From NCBI GenBank assembly GCA_947492885.1, contig CANLPK010000008.1:1-58425 (forward strand): DNA of 58,425 bases, given 5' to 3'. Origin of the DNA: Bacteroidota bacterium. GTDB lineage: Bacteria; Bacteroidota; Bacteroidia; UKL13-3. The notes under the pieces are model-generated. The model ran no database searches. It was not told the DNA's origin and saw only the letters and a program-made list of their open reading frames with translations. This document shows positions 36,226 to 44,648 of the stretch, one piece after another (position 1 is the stretch's first letter; every line of letters starts with the position of its first letter). A program made the translations under genes and the position numbers.

Positions 36226-37635
36226 ATGAAAGTACTCCGTATCCTGATTTTATTCCTTTGTTGTTCGTTAGCTGCCAATGCGCAGCAGCAATTTTCGTTA
36301 CAACAATGTATTGAGACGGCACTTCAAAATAATATTCGCTTAAAACAGGCAAAGCTAAATTTAAGCAGTACCGGTATTGACGTGAAGACCAGCAAAGCGG
36401 CCATGTTACCCAATTTGAACGCATCCTTCACTGAGAATTTTAATTACGGAAGAAATATCGACCCCGTTACGAATGCCTATATTATTAACAATACGCAATC
36501 GTCGAATATTGGACTCAATAGCAGCATCATTTTATTCAACGGCTTTCAATTGCTGAATAACTTAAAGTTAGCTCAAATTAATTATGCCGCTAATGGTACT
36601 GATGTACTTGCACAACAAAACGACTTGGCTTTACAAGTTGCAGCGGCTTTTTTGCAAGTGATGTATGCTGAAGATAATTTAACCAATGCCAAATCGCAAC
36701 TTGATGTTACCATGAACCAACGTAACCGCACTGAAATTTTGGTAAAGGCAGGAAAGCTATCGGAGAGTGTGCTCTTTGAGCAGGATGCACAACAAGCCAA
36801 CGACGAGTATAATGTAACCATTGCCGAAAATGCAATTATTAGTGCTAAGCTAGGCTTAATTCAATTGATGGAGTTGCCAGCCACAACACAATACAGTATC
36901 ATGCGTCCAACCATTGCGTTGCCCTTATCGGAGAAATATGATGTGAATGTAATCTATGATCAGGCCGTCAACAATCGACCCGAGGTGAAGAGCGCTGAAT
37001 TGCGCAGACAAGCAGCACATATTAACGAGAAGATTGCCTATGGTGCACTTTCTCCACGAGTAACTTTATCGAGCGGTATCAATAGCTTATATAGTAATAA
37101 ATATCGCACCTATTCAGGAACTTCTATTGTAGGAATTACACCCATTGGAATAACCCAAACTACTTTAGACACGGTGTTTGCCCCTAAGTTCATAAACAAT
37201 TACAGCGCGGTTAATTTCAATGATCAGCTCAACCAAAATTTTGGAAAGTATATTTCATTGGGAGTTTCTGTTCCATTATTCAACAATTTGCGTGTTTCAG
37301 GAAATATTCAGAAATCACGCATCAATTCATTGAATCAAGATTATAACTACAGCCTTACAAAAAATACATTACTAAAAAATATTCAACAAGCGATTACAGA
37401 TGTTGAATCGGCGAAGGCGAAATATAGTGCTGCATTGAAAAGTTTGGAAGCCCAATCAACCAATTATAGTAATATGGAAATCAGATATGCGCAAGGCTTG
37501 AGTAGCTATCTGGATTATATATCATCAAAAAACAATAAGGCCCGTGCAGAAGTCAATGCACAACAAGCCAAATACGATTTGATTTTGAAAACAAAAATCA
37601 TTGACTTTTACAGAGGCATTAACATCACACTTTAA
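36226..37635 (+). CDS. TolC-family outer-membrane efflux protein
   Basis: 469 residues from the ATG at 36226, chosen because it begins a clean signal peptide (MKVLRILILFLCCSLAANAQ) just after a promoter box; the 21 codons upstream are not signal-like. Seen: FSLQQCIETALQNNIRLKQAKLNLSS, the first TolC helix; the VAAAFLQVMYAEDNLTNAKSQLD coiled-coil helix; and a second half repeating the layout with YSLTKNTLLKNIQQAITDVESAKAKYSAA. Known: trimers form the outer-membrane channel of tripartite export systems. The adaptor protein follows after 10 bases. The inner-membrane pump is not adjacent. Confidence 0.9.
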   Translation: MKVLRILILFLCCSLAANAQQQFSLQQCIETALQNNIRLKQAKLNLSSTGIDVKTSKAAMLPNLNASFTENFNYGRNIDPVTNAYIINNTQSSNIGLNSSIILFNGFQLLNNLKLAQINYAANGTDVLAQQNDLALQVAAAFLQVMYAEDNLTNAKSQLDVTMNQRNRTEILVKAGKLSESVLFEQDAQQANDEYNVTIAENAIISAKLGLIQLMELPATTQYSIMRPTIALPLSEKYDVNVIYDQAVNNRPEVKSAELRRQAAHINEKIAYGALSPRVTLSSGINSLYSNKYRTYSGTSIVGITPIGITQTTLDTVFAPKFINNYSAVNFNDQLNQNFGKYISLGVSVPLFNNLRVSGNIQKSRINSLNQDYNYSLTKNTLLKNIQQAITDVESAKAKYSAALKSLEAQSTNYSNMEIRYAQGLSSYLDYISSKNNKARAEVNAQQAKYDLILKTKIIDFYRGINITL

Positions 37636-37645
37636 TATATAAATA

Positions 37646-38965
37646 ATGAAACGTACAATCTGGTGGTTGTCAGGAATTGTTGGAATTCTATTAGTGTTTG
37701 CTTTGATTGCTAAGCAAGCCGGTTGGATTAATTCAGATAAAAGTATCAAGGTTTCTGCCCAGAAGCCCGAGCGGCATACTATTATTGAAACGGTGTCTGC
37801 CAATGGGAAAATTCAGCCTGAGAATGAAATTAAAATATCTTCTGATATCTCTGGTGAAATTACGGAGCTCTATGTAAAAGACGGTGACTATGTGCATAAA
37901 GGTCAGATTCTTGCCAAAGTAAATCCTCAAATTTACCAGTCGCAACAAGATCGTATCGCTGCCAGTGTAGATCAAGCCCGTGCCCAATTGGCCAATGCCA
38001 AAGCAAGCAAGGCACAAGCCGATGCCCGATTGATTTCGGAAGAAGCTACCTTTAAACGCAATGCCAATTTGCATAAACAAAAAGTAATCAGCGATGCTGA
38101 ATTCGAAACTAGCAAATCGAGCTATGATGTGGCCAAAGCGCAAGTAGATGCAGCCAGTCAAACCATTCGTGGTGCCGAGTTTGCCATTACAAGTGCATTG
38201 GCATCCTTGAAAGAATCGACCGATAACTTAAATAAAACTACCATTCTCGCTCCCAATGATGGTACAATCTACGGGCTTAAAGTGGAGCGTGGTGAACGTG
38301 TAGTAGGTACTTCGCAGATGGCGGGAACAGAGATGATGCGTATTGCTGATTTAAATTTCATGATGGTGATCGTTGACGTGAATGAGAACGATATTGTACG
38401 CGTTCATCGTGGTGATACTTCCATCATTGAAGTGGATGCCTATCCAGGAAAGAAATTTAAAGGGGTAGTATATGAAATCGCCAATGCAGCGAAATCTTCT
38501 GCTACGGTGAGTTCCGACCAGGCAACTAATTTTGAAGTGAAGATACGTATCGTAGCCGAATCTTATGCCGAGATTAAAGCAAAATTAGCTAGCAATGAAT
38601 CGCCGTTTAGAGCGGGCATGAATGCTACGGTAGAAATACAAACAGGCAAAAAAGAAGGAGCCCTATGTGTGCCAATTGAGTGCGTTACAACCCGCGATAA
38701 GAATGAAAAGGATAAGAAACCTGTTACCGATAAAACAACAACAAACAAAGACGATATGGAACAAATTGTTTTTGTAATTGATAGTGGCATGGTTAAAAAG
38801 GTAGTGGTTACAACTGCGATGCAAGATGATAAATTTATTGAAGTAACTTCTGCATTAAATGAAGATGCAATGATTGTTACGGGTCCGTATTCGGCAATTT
38901 CCAGAACACTCAAAGTAGGTGATAAAGTGCAAGTGGTAGAGAAGAGTAAATTGTATGAGAAGTAA
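37646..38965 (+). CDS. HlyD/MacA-type periplasmic adaptor of an efflux system
   Basis: 439 residues. Seen: one N-terminal membrane helix (WWLSGIVGILLVFALIAKQAGW); a lipoyl half-domain ISGEITELYVKDGDYVHKGQILAKV; a long helical hairpin (about 90-190) with ARAQLANAKASKAQADAR; the second lipoyl half ILAPNDGTIYGLKVERGERVVG; and beta-barrel and membrane-proximal domains. A charged insertion RDKNEKDKKPVTDKTTTNKDDMEQ near residue 350 is unusual. Known: it bridges an inner-membrane pump to TolC. The layout is closest to MacA, so an ABC (MacB) pump would be expected, but the next gene is pssA. Confidence 0.9.
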   Translation: MKRTIWWLSGIVGILLVFALIAKQAGWINSDKSIKVSAQKPERHTIIETVSANGKIQPENEIKISSDISGEITELYVKDGDYVHKGQILAKVNPQIYQSQQDRIAASVDQARAQLANAKASKAQADARLISEEATFKRNANLHKQKVISDAEFETSKSSYDVAKAQVDAASQTIRGAEFAITSALASLKESTDNLNKTTILAPNDGTIYGLKVERGERVVGTSQMAGTEMMRIADLNFMMVIVDVNENDIVRVHRGDTSIIEVDAYPGKKFKGVVYEIANAAKSSATVSSDQATNFEVKIRIVAESYAEIKAKLASNESPFRAGMNATVEIQTGKKEGALCVPIECVTTRDKNEKDKKPVTDKTTTNKDDMEQIVFVIDSGMVKKVVVTTAMQDDKFIEVTSALNEDAMIVTGPYSAISRTLKVGDKVQVVEKSKLYEK

Positions 38966-39014
38966 AATTGAAGGATATCATAATCACTCGTAATTCAAAA
39001 ACCGCAACTCATCC

Positions 39015-39743
39015 ATGATTCGTAAAAACCTCGCCAATGCTGTTACCTGCCTCAATTTAATTTGTGGCTGCCTCTCAATTGTATATTGTATTCGTATCGA
39101 TTTACAAATGGCGTCGATGTTTATTATCGCGGCTGCCATCTTCGATTTTTTAGATGGGTTTGTAGCCCGGTTAACGAATTCCTATTCACCCATTGGTAAG
39201 GAACTCGATTCCTTGGCCGACGTAGTGAGCTTTGGTGTTGCTCCTGGATTTATTCTCTTTGCATTATTTTATTATAATAGCAATTTCCTTAGCATTGATT
39301 TCGACCCAATGAGGAATTGGTACTCATTCGCTGCATTTCTTTTGCCTTGTGGCTCTGCCCTTCGTTTGGCTAAATTCAATATCGATACCCGTCAGTCCGA
39401 TGGATTCATTGGCATGCCTGTGCCTTCCATGGGATTCATTGTTGCTGCGTTGCCTTTTATCATCTTTGATGAAAAAACACCAGAGTGGTTTAGCAATTTC
39501 TTAGTTCACCCCATCACCTTAATATTTTTGATATTAGGATTGTGCTACTTGATGTTATCAGAGTTAAAATTGATTTCTTTGAAATTTAAAACCTATGATT
39601 TCTCTAGAAATAAGCCTCGATATATTTTATTAGGCATTGGTGCGGTATTACTCATTCTTTTGAAGTTCAAGGCACTGCCACTTATCATTCTATCTTATCT
39701 TTTCATCTCAGTTACCATTGGTAAAGAAGAAAAGGTAGCTTAG
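39015..39743 (+). CDS. pssA: CDP-diacylglycerol-serine O-phosphatidyltransferase
   Basis: 242 residues, polytopic. Seen: the full CDP-alcohol phosphotransferase motif D47-G48-x2-A51-R52-x8-G61-x3-D65-x3-D69 within DGFVARLTNSYSPIGKELDS, and hydrophobic helices either side, ending ALPLIILSYLFISVTIG. Known: it makes phosphatidylserine from CDP-diacylglycerol and serine, the route to phosphatidylethanolamine, in the inner membrane. Other enzymes of this superfamily make PG or PI, but the short N-terminus MIRKNLANAVTCLNLICGC fits bacterial PssA subclass II. The last 4 bases overlap the end of gldN on the other strand, so the two stop codons interlock. Confidence 0.88.
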   Translation: MIRKNLANAVTCLNLICGCLSIVYCIRIDLQMASMFIIAAAIFDFLDGFVARLTNSYSPIGKELDSLADVVSFGVAPGFILFALFYYNSNFLSIDFDPMRNWYSFAAFLLPCGSALRLAKFNIDTRQSDGFIGMPVPSMGFIVAALPFIIFDEKTPEWFSNFLVHPITLIFLILGLCYLMLSELKLISLKFKTYDFSRNKPRYILLGIGAVLLILLKFKALPLIILSYLFISVTIGKEEKVA

Positions 39744-40567
39744 TTCTCCCACATATCATGTTCTGTATTGAATAAAGCATCATTCTGATCATTGCCTTCA
39801 ATCAATGCATCAATACCATTCATTTTAAACTCTTCCATATCACGTATGGCAAGGTCGAAAACATTACTGGTTTTTAATATATAACTACTAAATAATCGTT
39901 GTTCGAAAAAATCGTCGTAGGTAAGTCGGCCAGCATCATTTTGACGATTGAATATTTCTGTATTCACAAAGAGCTTACGGCATTCCTGATAGCTTAGAAA
40001 AAATGCTGGTTGTTCGCCTAAAGGTACTCCCGAAATGGTCATTTCATACATGGGGGCGATAGCGTAAATACGAGTGTATTGCTCCCCAGTATTACGATCG
40101 AAAATCCAATTTTCCATCACCTTGAATTTTTTGAAATCGGCAGCTGTCAAGGTATTGGTCACTTCAACGTCCCGAGTATCGTCTTCATCTGGGCTCATCT
40201 GCTGACTCACGGTACTATGAGTAGATCCAATCAACCGAGCATATTCAGGACTATAAGCCGAGTCGAGAAGGGGAGTAGTATAGGCGTGGATTTTGCCATC
40301 TGCAATGGCCTTGTAAATAACGTCCATCAAAGGTTGTTGTGGCCAGCGCATCGCCAAATTCATCTTTTCCCGCGTGTCAATCATCCTTTCTACATATTTA
40401 CAAATGAACACATCGCGCTCAGGTAAAGGAGGCCAAGGAACGGGATTTCGCTCCGCAACTGCCTGCCGAACATAGATGTTTTTTTGATCGCTTTGAATAG
40501 TGGAAGCCTGTGCCATTAAGCTTTCCATAATAATAATGGCAGTGATAAGAAGAAGGAATCGTTTCAT
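39740..40567 (-). CDS. gldN: GldN/PorN-family T9SS and gliding protein
   Basis: 275 residues. Seen: signal peptide MKRFLLLITAIIIMESLMAQ; RDVFICKYVERMIDTREKMN (about 51-70), the hallmark of GldN/PorN; the middle MENWIFDRNTGEQYTRIYAIAP; and FFEQRLFSSYILKTSNVFDLAI plus TEHDMWEN near the end. Known: GldN binds GldK in a periplasmic ring under the outer membrane that is part of the type IX secretion apparatus. In most genomes gldK-gldL-gldM-gldN are contiguous. Here gldN stands alone, convergent with pssA, so it is either a second copy or the cluster is dispersed. No promoter box was recognised upstream. Confidence 0.88.
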   Translation of the reverse strand: MKRFLLLITAIIIMESLMAQASTIQSDQKNIYVRQAVAERNPVPWPPLPERDVFICKYVERMIDTREKMNLAMRWPQQPLMDVIYKAIADGKIHAYTTPLLDSAYSPEYARLIGSTHSTVSQQMSPDEDDTRDVEVTNTLTAADFKKFKVMENWIFDRNTGEQYTRIYAIAPMYEMTISGVPLGEQPAFFLSYQECRKLFVNTEIFNRQNDAGRLTYDDFFEQRLFSSYILKTSNVFDLAIRDMEEFKMNGIDALIEGNDQNDALFNTEHDMWEN

Positions 40568-40729
40568 AAAAATAGATGATTATAATTCTTTGTACCTGCG
40601 AAATGAAAAAGGTAAACGGGCTAATCGAAAAAGTTATTCTGGAAATCAACGCATCTCCTTTGAAGCAATTTCAAATGAATTAACGTGAATAAAACCTGGA
40701 TATTGTAAACAGAGAGGAATTAAAATCCG

Positions 40730-40746
40730 TTCCATTCTAAATGGAA
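40730..40746. repeat. Palindrome TTCCATT-CTA-AATGGAA
   Basis: A perfect 7-base inverted repeat with a 3-base loop in the 232-base gap between gldN and yjjG. It shares 16 of 17 bases with the core of the acpP-fabF palindrome (30408-30424). There is no T-run, so it is not an evident terminator. The rest of the gap (40568-40799) shows nothing else recognisable. Confidence 0.5.
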
Positions 40747-40799
40747 TTGCAAAGAATGATTCATGAAATTAAATTAAAAACATCGCTTGATGGTGCAAG

Positions 40800-41486
40800 T
40801 TAAACAAGCTTTTTTAATTCAAGCAAGTGTTGAATTTCGAAGGTAGCACCCACGGTATCGGGGAGGCCTATGGGGTTAAAAAACACGCTATCAATACCTG
40901 CATTTTTTGCTCCTTGAATATCGGCTTCTACATTATCTCCAATCATCAATACCTCTTCAGGTTTGCAATTGTTGATCTTCAAAGCGAACTCGAAAATTTC
41001 TGAAGCAGGTTTTTGATGGCCAACATCTTCACTGATTACCAAATGCTGAAAATAAGGTTGCAGTTTGCTATTCGTCATCTTCTGATGTTGTACTTCCTTA
41101 AATCCATTGGTAATAATAGTCATTGGATATTTAGGTTTCAGGTACTCGAGAAGTTCAATACATCCCTCCATTAGATGGGTGCGGCTTGGGAGGAGTTCCA
41201 AATATTCATCCCATAAATTATTGGGAATTTGATGAACAGGAACTTTGAAAAATTCAAATGTTTGTATGAATCGTTGTGTGCGCAAATACTCCTTATCAAT
41301 GGTGCCACGATGGTATAAGCGCCACATGGCATGATTGATTTCCGAATACTTTGAAACGAAATCAACAGGACTAATATCGTATTGATGAAGATTATGTTTA
41401 TCGTGCAGATCCATCAAGGATCCTTCGGCATTTTTTTCAAAATCCCAAAGGGTATGATCTAAATCGAAAAACAAGCAACGATACAT
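40800..41486 (-). CDS. yjjG: YjjG-family HAD pyrimidine nucleotidase
   Basis: 228 residues. Seen: HAD motif I FFDLDHTLWDFEKN with nucleophile Asp8 and acid Asp10, the YjjG-typical LWDFEKNAEGSL; motif II TIITNGFKEVQ; motif III Lys in GHQKPASEIFE; and motif IV MIGDNVEADIQGAKNAG. Known: YjjG hydrolyses non-canonical pyrimidine nucleotides and UMP/dTMP, cleansing the nucleotide pool. Its ATG shares a base with the stop of the upstream TPR gene (TAATG), a sign of translational coupling. It is the third gene after nrnA. Confidence 0.9.
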   Translation of the reverse strand: MYRCLFFDLDHTLWDFEKNAEGSLMDLHDKHNLHQYDISPVDFVSKYSEINHAMWRLYHRGTIDKEYLRTQRFIQTFEFFKVPVHQIPNNLWDEYLELLPSRTHLMEGCIELLEYLKPKYPMTIITNGFKEVQHQKMTNSKLQPYFQHLVISEDVGHQKPASEIFEFALKINNCKPEEVLMIGDNVEADIQGAKNAGIDSVFFNPIGLPDTVGATFEIQHLLELKKLV

Positions 41487-42184
41487 TATTTCACAAATTT
41501 TATTTTGCCACTCAAGATATCGGCTTTATTATTCTTAGCGATAATAAAATCGGGGGCGATGGCTAGGGCATCGTTAAAATAACGCAATGCAATATCCTTG
41601 CTTCCCATTCCTATAAAGATGGTTCCTTTAATATTCAATGCAGCAGCCTTTAATGGTATTTGTTGTGGGTTGTTTTTATCCAACGAAAGCATAATTATTT
41701 CCTTCTCGCTATTGGGGTCACTAATGATTTGGTCAGCCGATTTCTCAGCTCCTGCATCATTTCCCATATTATATTGTACTTGAGCGATATCATAAATATA
41801 CTCTAGCTTCTTATCGAGGATATAGGTTCTTTTATAATAATTAATGGCGGTATCCGACATGCCTAATTTTTTCGCATATTCGGCAGCTACTAAAGTGACT
41901 TTAAAATTGTCAGGACGATATTTCAAACTATTGCGAGCAGCCAAAAAAGTGGAACCTTCACTGCGAGTATTTAAATACAATGCCAATAAGCTATCATAGT
42001 AATTATTTTGATTGCTATCGTTCGAAATGATTTGGTAACATGCATTGATGGCAACGTCTACATCACCCATACTTAATGCGTTTTCATATACCTTTACATA
42101 ATGGATATGCTTGCTTTTAGTGCTATCGTTATTGCAAGAAATTAAAAAAACGAGAAACAAAACAGGAATTAATATTTTATACAT
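41486..42184 (-). CDS. TPR-repeat lipoprotein
   Basis: 232 residues. Seen: lipoprotein signal MYKILIPVLFLVFLISC, with Cys17 as the lipid site; four or five TPR-like helical pairs (YENALSMGDVDVAINACYQI, AEYAKKLGMSDTAINYYKRT, GTIFIGMGSKDIALRYFNDALAI). Known: TPRs mediate protein binding. No specific role is recognised. It resembles the protein at 53308-54072 along its length (QQIPLKAAALNIKG here, QTVPMRAAAFNLYG there), so the two are paralogues; only this one is lipidated. It lies 8 bases after nrnA and overlaps yjjG by one base. Confidence 0.85.
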   Translation of the reverse strand: MYKILIPVLFLVFLISCNNDSTKSKHIHYVKVYENALSMGDVDVAINACYQIISNDSNQNNYYDSLLALYLNTRSEGSTFLAARNSLKYRPDNFKVTLVAAEYAKKLGMSDTAINYYKRTYILDKKLEYIYDIAQVQYNMGNDAGAEKSADQIISDPNSEKEIIMLSLDKNNPQQIPLKAAALNIKGTIFIGMGSKDIALRYFNDALAIAPDFIIAKNNKADILSGKIKFVK

Positions 42185-42192
42185 ATTTAAAA

Positions 42193-43200
42193 TTATTTTA
42201 AAAGATTAGACCACTCGGGAAGTGCGCCAATAAATTTTTTCACAGTGTCGTCTAGCGATAAATCCGATTGGCCACCAGCGGCATTAAAATGCCCGCCACC
42301 TTTAAAGTATTTGGCGGCAAACTCATTCGCTGGAAAATCGCCCTTGCTTCGGAAACTCATTTTTACCAATTGCTTGCGATCAATAAACAAAGCCGCGAAC
42401 TTGATTCCTTTGATACCCAATCCATAATTAACTAACCCCTCAGTATCTCCAGTTGTAATATTGAATAGTGCTAGCTCGTCTTGAGTAACGGTCATATACG
42501 CCACATGATACTCAGGAATAAGTACTAATTTTTGTGATACCACATGCCCTACAAAACGAACCCGATCTTCAGTAAATGAATCGAAGATATGCTCATGAAT
42601 AAAATGATGGTCGATATCAAATTTCAGTAATTCAGCCACCGCCATATGGGTTGACGGCAGGGTAGAAGGGAAACGGAATGAGCCAGTATCTGTCATGATT
42701 CCAGCATACAAACAACGAGCTATATCGCGGTCCATAAAACTATAATCCCACAAACGGATAACTTCATATATCAACTCACAAGTACTGCTTGCCTTGGAGC
42801 TCCAATGCTCGAAATCATAAAAAGATTCAGGATTCAAATGATGATCAATCAATACTTTCTTGCACTTACTCTTAGCCACCATTCCGCCCATATCATTAAT
42901 TCGAGAAAGGGCGTTAAAGTCCAGACAAAAAACATAATCAGCCTCAGCAATCATTTCACTACTAAGTTGCTTATGCTCTTCAAAGTTAATAACGGTAGGC
43001 TCTCCAGCCATCCAGTCGAGAAAATCGCCATAATCGGTAGGCGAAATTACTTGAGATGCGATACCTGCATTTTTGAAATAATTATATAAAGCCAAGCTTG
43101 AACCCAAAGCATCGGCATCGGGTTTATGATGGGTAGTGATAATAATGTGAGGGGAAGTAAGTTTTTTTATTTCCTCAAACAGGGGCTGTATGGTGCTCAT
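42193..43200 (-). CDS. nrnA: DHH/DHHA1 phosphoesterase, NrnA-type nanoRNase/pAp phosphatase
   Basis: 335 residues from the ATG at 43200; 24 upstream codons are open but cross a promoter box. Seen: TTHHKPDADALGSSLAL (metal ligands His24 or His25, Asp28, Asp30), FCLDFNALSR with Asp94, the DHH motif VLIDHHLNPE (118-121) and the DHHA1 glycine motif GGGHFNAAGG near the end. Known: NrnA degrades 2-5 base RNAs and 3'-phosphoadenosine 5'-phosphate. All ligands are present. It is the first gene of the nrnA-TPR-yjjG operon, which groups two nucleotide-recycling enzymes. The length matches the family. Confidence 0.92.
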   Translation of the reverse strand: MSTIQPLFEEIKKLTSPHIIITTHHKPDADALGSSLALYNYFKNAGIASQVISPTDYGDFLDWMAGEPTVINFEEHKQLSSEMIAEADYVFCLDFNALSRINDMGGMVAKSKCKKVLIDHHLNPESFYDFEHWSSKASSTCELIYEVIRLWDYSFMDRDIARCLYAGIMTDTGSFRFPSTLPSTHMAVAELLKFDIDHHFIHEHIFDSFTEDRVRFVGHVVSQKLVLIPEYHVAYMTVTQDELALFNITTGDTEGLVNYGLGIKGIKFAALFIDRKQLVKMSFRSKGDFPANEFAAKYFKGGGHFNAAGGQSDLSLDDTVKKFIGALPEWSNLLK

Positions 43201-43210
43201 TTTAAGGTGG

Positions 43211-43218
43211 CAAAGGTA
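43211..43218 (-). promoter_or_regulatory. Bacteroidota -7 promoter box (TACCTTTG) of the nrnA operon
   Basis: Minus-strand exact TAnnTTTG match, 10 bases before the ATG at 43200. It supports that start and a very short leader. Confidence 0.45.
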
Positions 43219-43538
43219 AGGGATTGATTTTATACTTGAAGGGTGGCCGACAAATAGAGTTTTAAGGCTCACTGGTCGTTAAACTGAAGCGAAATCCACA
43301 ATGAAAAAGAAGGGTCGGTCAATTAATGAAACTCCTATATATTTGCCCAATTAATTAAATAAATTTCACTTCCTTACTTTCGGCTTACCAAGTAGCAGTA
43401 ACTGTATGAATTTCCTTTTTGAATTGTATCCTTTTCAAGAAATTATAAGAAAAAAAATCATTCAGGGAGAGACTATTAATACGAAACTTAAGACTTTAGG
43501 ATGGAGTACAATCAAAAAATAAATTTTCTCTTCTAACA
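43219..43538. other. Intergenic region between nrnA and the VOC gene
   Basis: About 320 AT-rich bases between two divergent genes. It holds the nrnA promoter at its left edge and one short frame, 43406-43522 (+), of 38 codons (MNFLFELYPFQEIIRKKIIQ..., ending TLGWSTIKK), which stops 16 bases before the VOC ATG. The short frame has no recognised family and may be noise or a leader peptide. Nothing else stands out. Confidence 0.5.
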
Positions 43539-44600
43539 ATGCAAAAGATTATTACAGGAATACAACAAGTAGGAATTGGAGTTGCCAATGCCAATGAGGC
43601 TTGGGTATGGTACAGCAAATATTTTGGAACCGATGTAGTGATTTTTAGAGAGGCAGCTCCTGCTCCTTTAATGACCCGTTATACTGGTGGTGAAGTGCAT
43701 GATCGATATGCAATCCTAGCGATTAATATGCAAAGTGGTGGTGGATTTGAAATATGGGAATATACAAGCCGTAAAGCACAACCCTCAAAATTTGACATCA
43801 ATTTGGGCGACACAGGTACCCAAATTGTAAAAATAAAATGTAAGGATATTGCAGCTGCTTATGAGTGGTATAGTAAAGATAAACTCGATTTAAAAAGTGC
43901 GGTGCATAACGACCCACAAGGTAAACCCACATTTTATATAAATGACCCTTATGGCAATAAATTTCAATTGGTGGAAGATGATTATTGGTATATGAACACT
44001 GGCCACTTATGTGGTGGTATCGCAGGCGTTACGGTTTCTGTAAGTTCTATGGAGAAAGCCATGAATTTTTATACTGGCGTATTGGGAATAAAAAATATGG
44101 TTTATGATGTTGAAGGTACTTATAGCGAATGGGTTAATTTCGAAGGAGGTAAGCAACGATTTCGTAGAATACTTATAAAGCAGGACCCTGAGCGCAAAGG
44201 AGCATTTAGCAAGTTGGTGGGACCTTGTAGTATCGAATTAATTCAAGCAATAGATTATACGCCTCACAATATTTTCGAAAACCGATTATGGGGCGATCAA
44301 GGATATATTCATCTCTGTTTTGATGTGGTAGGAATGAAATTGCTTCAGGACGACTGCAAACGCATGGGGCATCCATTTACAGTGGACAGTTCGAATAGCT
44401 TCGATATGGGCGATGCCGCAGGACATTTTGCATATAATGAAGATCCGGATGGTACCTTAATTGAATATGTTGAAGCGCATAAAGTGCCAATACTTAAAAA
44501 ACTAGGATGGTATTTCAATCTTAAAAAAAGAGATGCCACGCAACCGCTTCCCGATTGGATGTTAAAGGCATTGCGATTCAATCGTAAAAAATCCCTTTAG
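43539..44600 (+). CDS. Two-domain VOC (glyoxalase/dioxygenase fold) protein
   Basis: 353 residues, four beta-alpha-beta modules in two halves. Seen: module 1 IQQVGIGVANANEAWVWYSKYFG, module 2 ending DPYGNKFQLVEDD, module 3 GGIAGVTVSVSSMEKAMNFYTGVLGI and module 4 YIHLCFDV...DPDGTLIEYVEAH. Known: VOC enzymes usually bind a metal through His/Glu at the first and last strands of each module. Here the first-strand position is Gln in module 1 and Gly in module 3; only module 4 keeps His and Glu. It looks like 4-hydroxyphenylpyruvate dioxygenase in size but lacks its full His-His-Glu set. Its activity is therefore unsure. The HAD gene follows after 48 bases. Confidence 0.8.
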   Translation: MQKIITGIQQVGIGVANANEAWVWYSKYFGTDVVIFREAAPAPLMTRYTGGEVHDRYAILAINMQSGGGFEIWEYTSRKAQPSKFDINLGDTGTQIVKIKCKDIAAAYEWYSKDKLDLKSAVHNDPQGKPTFYINDPYGNKFQLVEDDYWYMNTGHLCGGIAGVTVSVSSMEKAMNFYTGVLGIKNMVYDVEGTYSEWVNFEGGKQRFRRILIKQDPERKGAFSKLVGPCSIELIQAIDYTPHNIFENRLWGDQGYIHLCFDVVGMKLLQDDCKRMGHPFTVDSSNSFDMGDAAGHFAYNEDPDGTLIEYVEAHKVPILKKLGWYFNLKKRDATQPLPDWMLKALRFNRKKSL

Positions 44601-44648
44601 CATTTAATTAGTTTAAAATTTTTAAGTTGATTTAATAGTGTAAGAAAG

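Noticed and set aside
40568-40799. tRNA or small RNA in the gldN-yjjG gap
   Set aside because: No cloverleaf pattern or T-loop sequence; only the short palindrome is visible.
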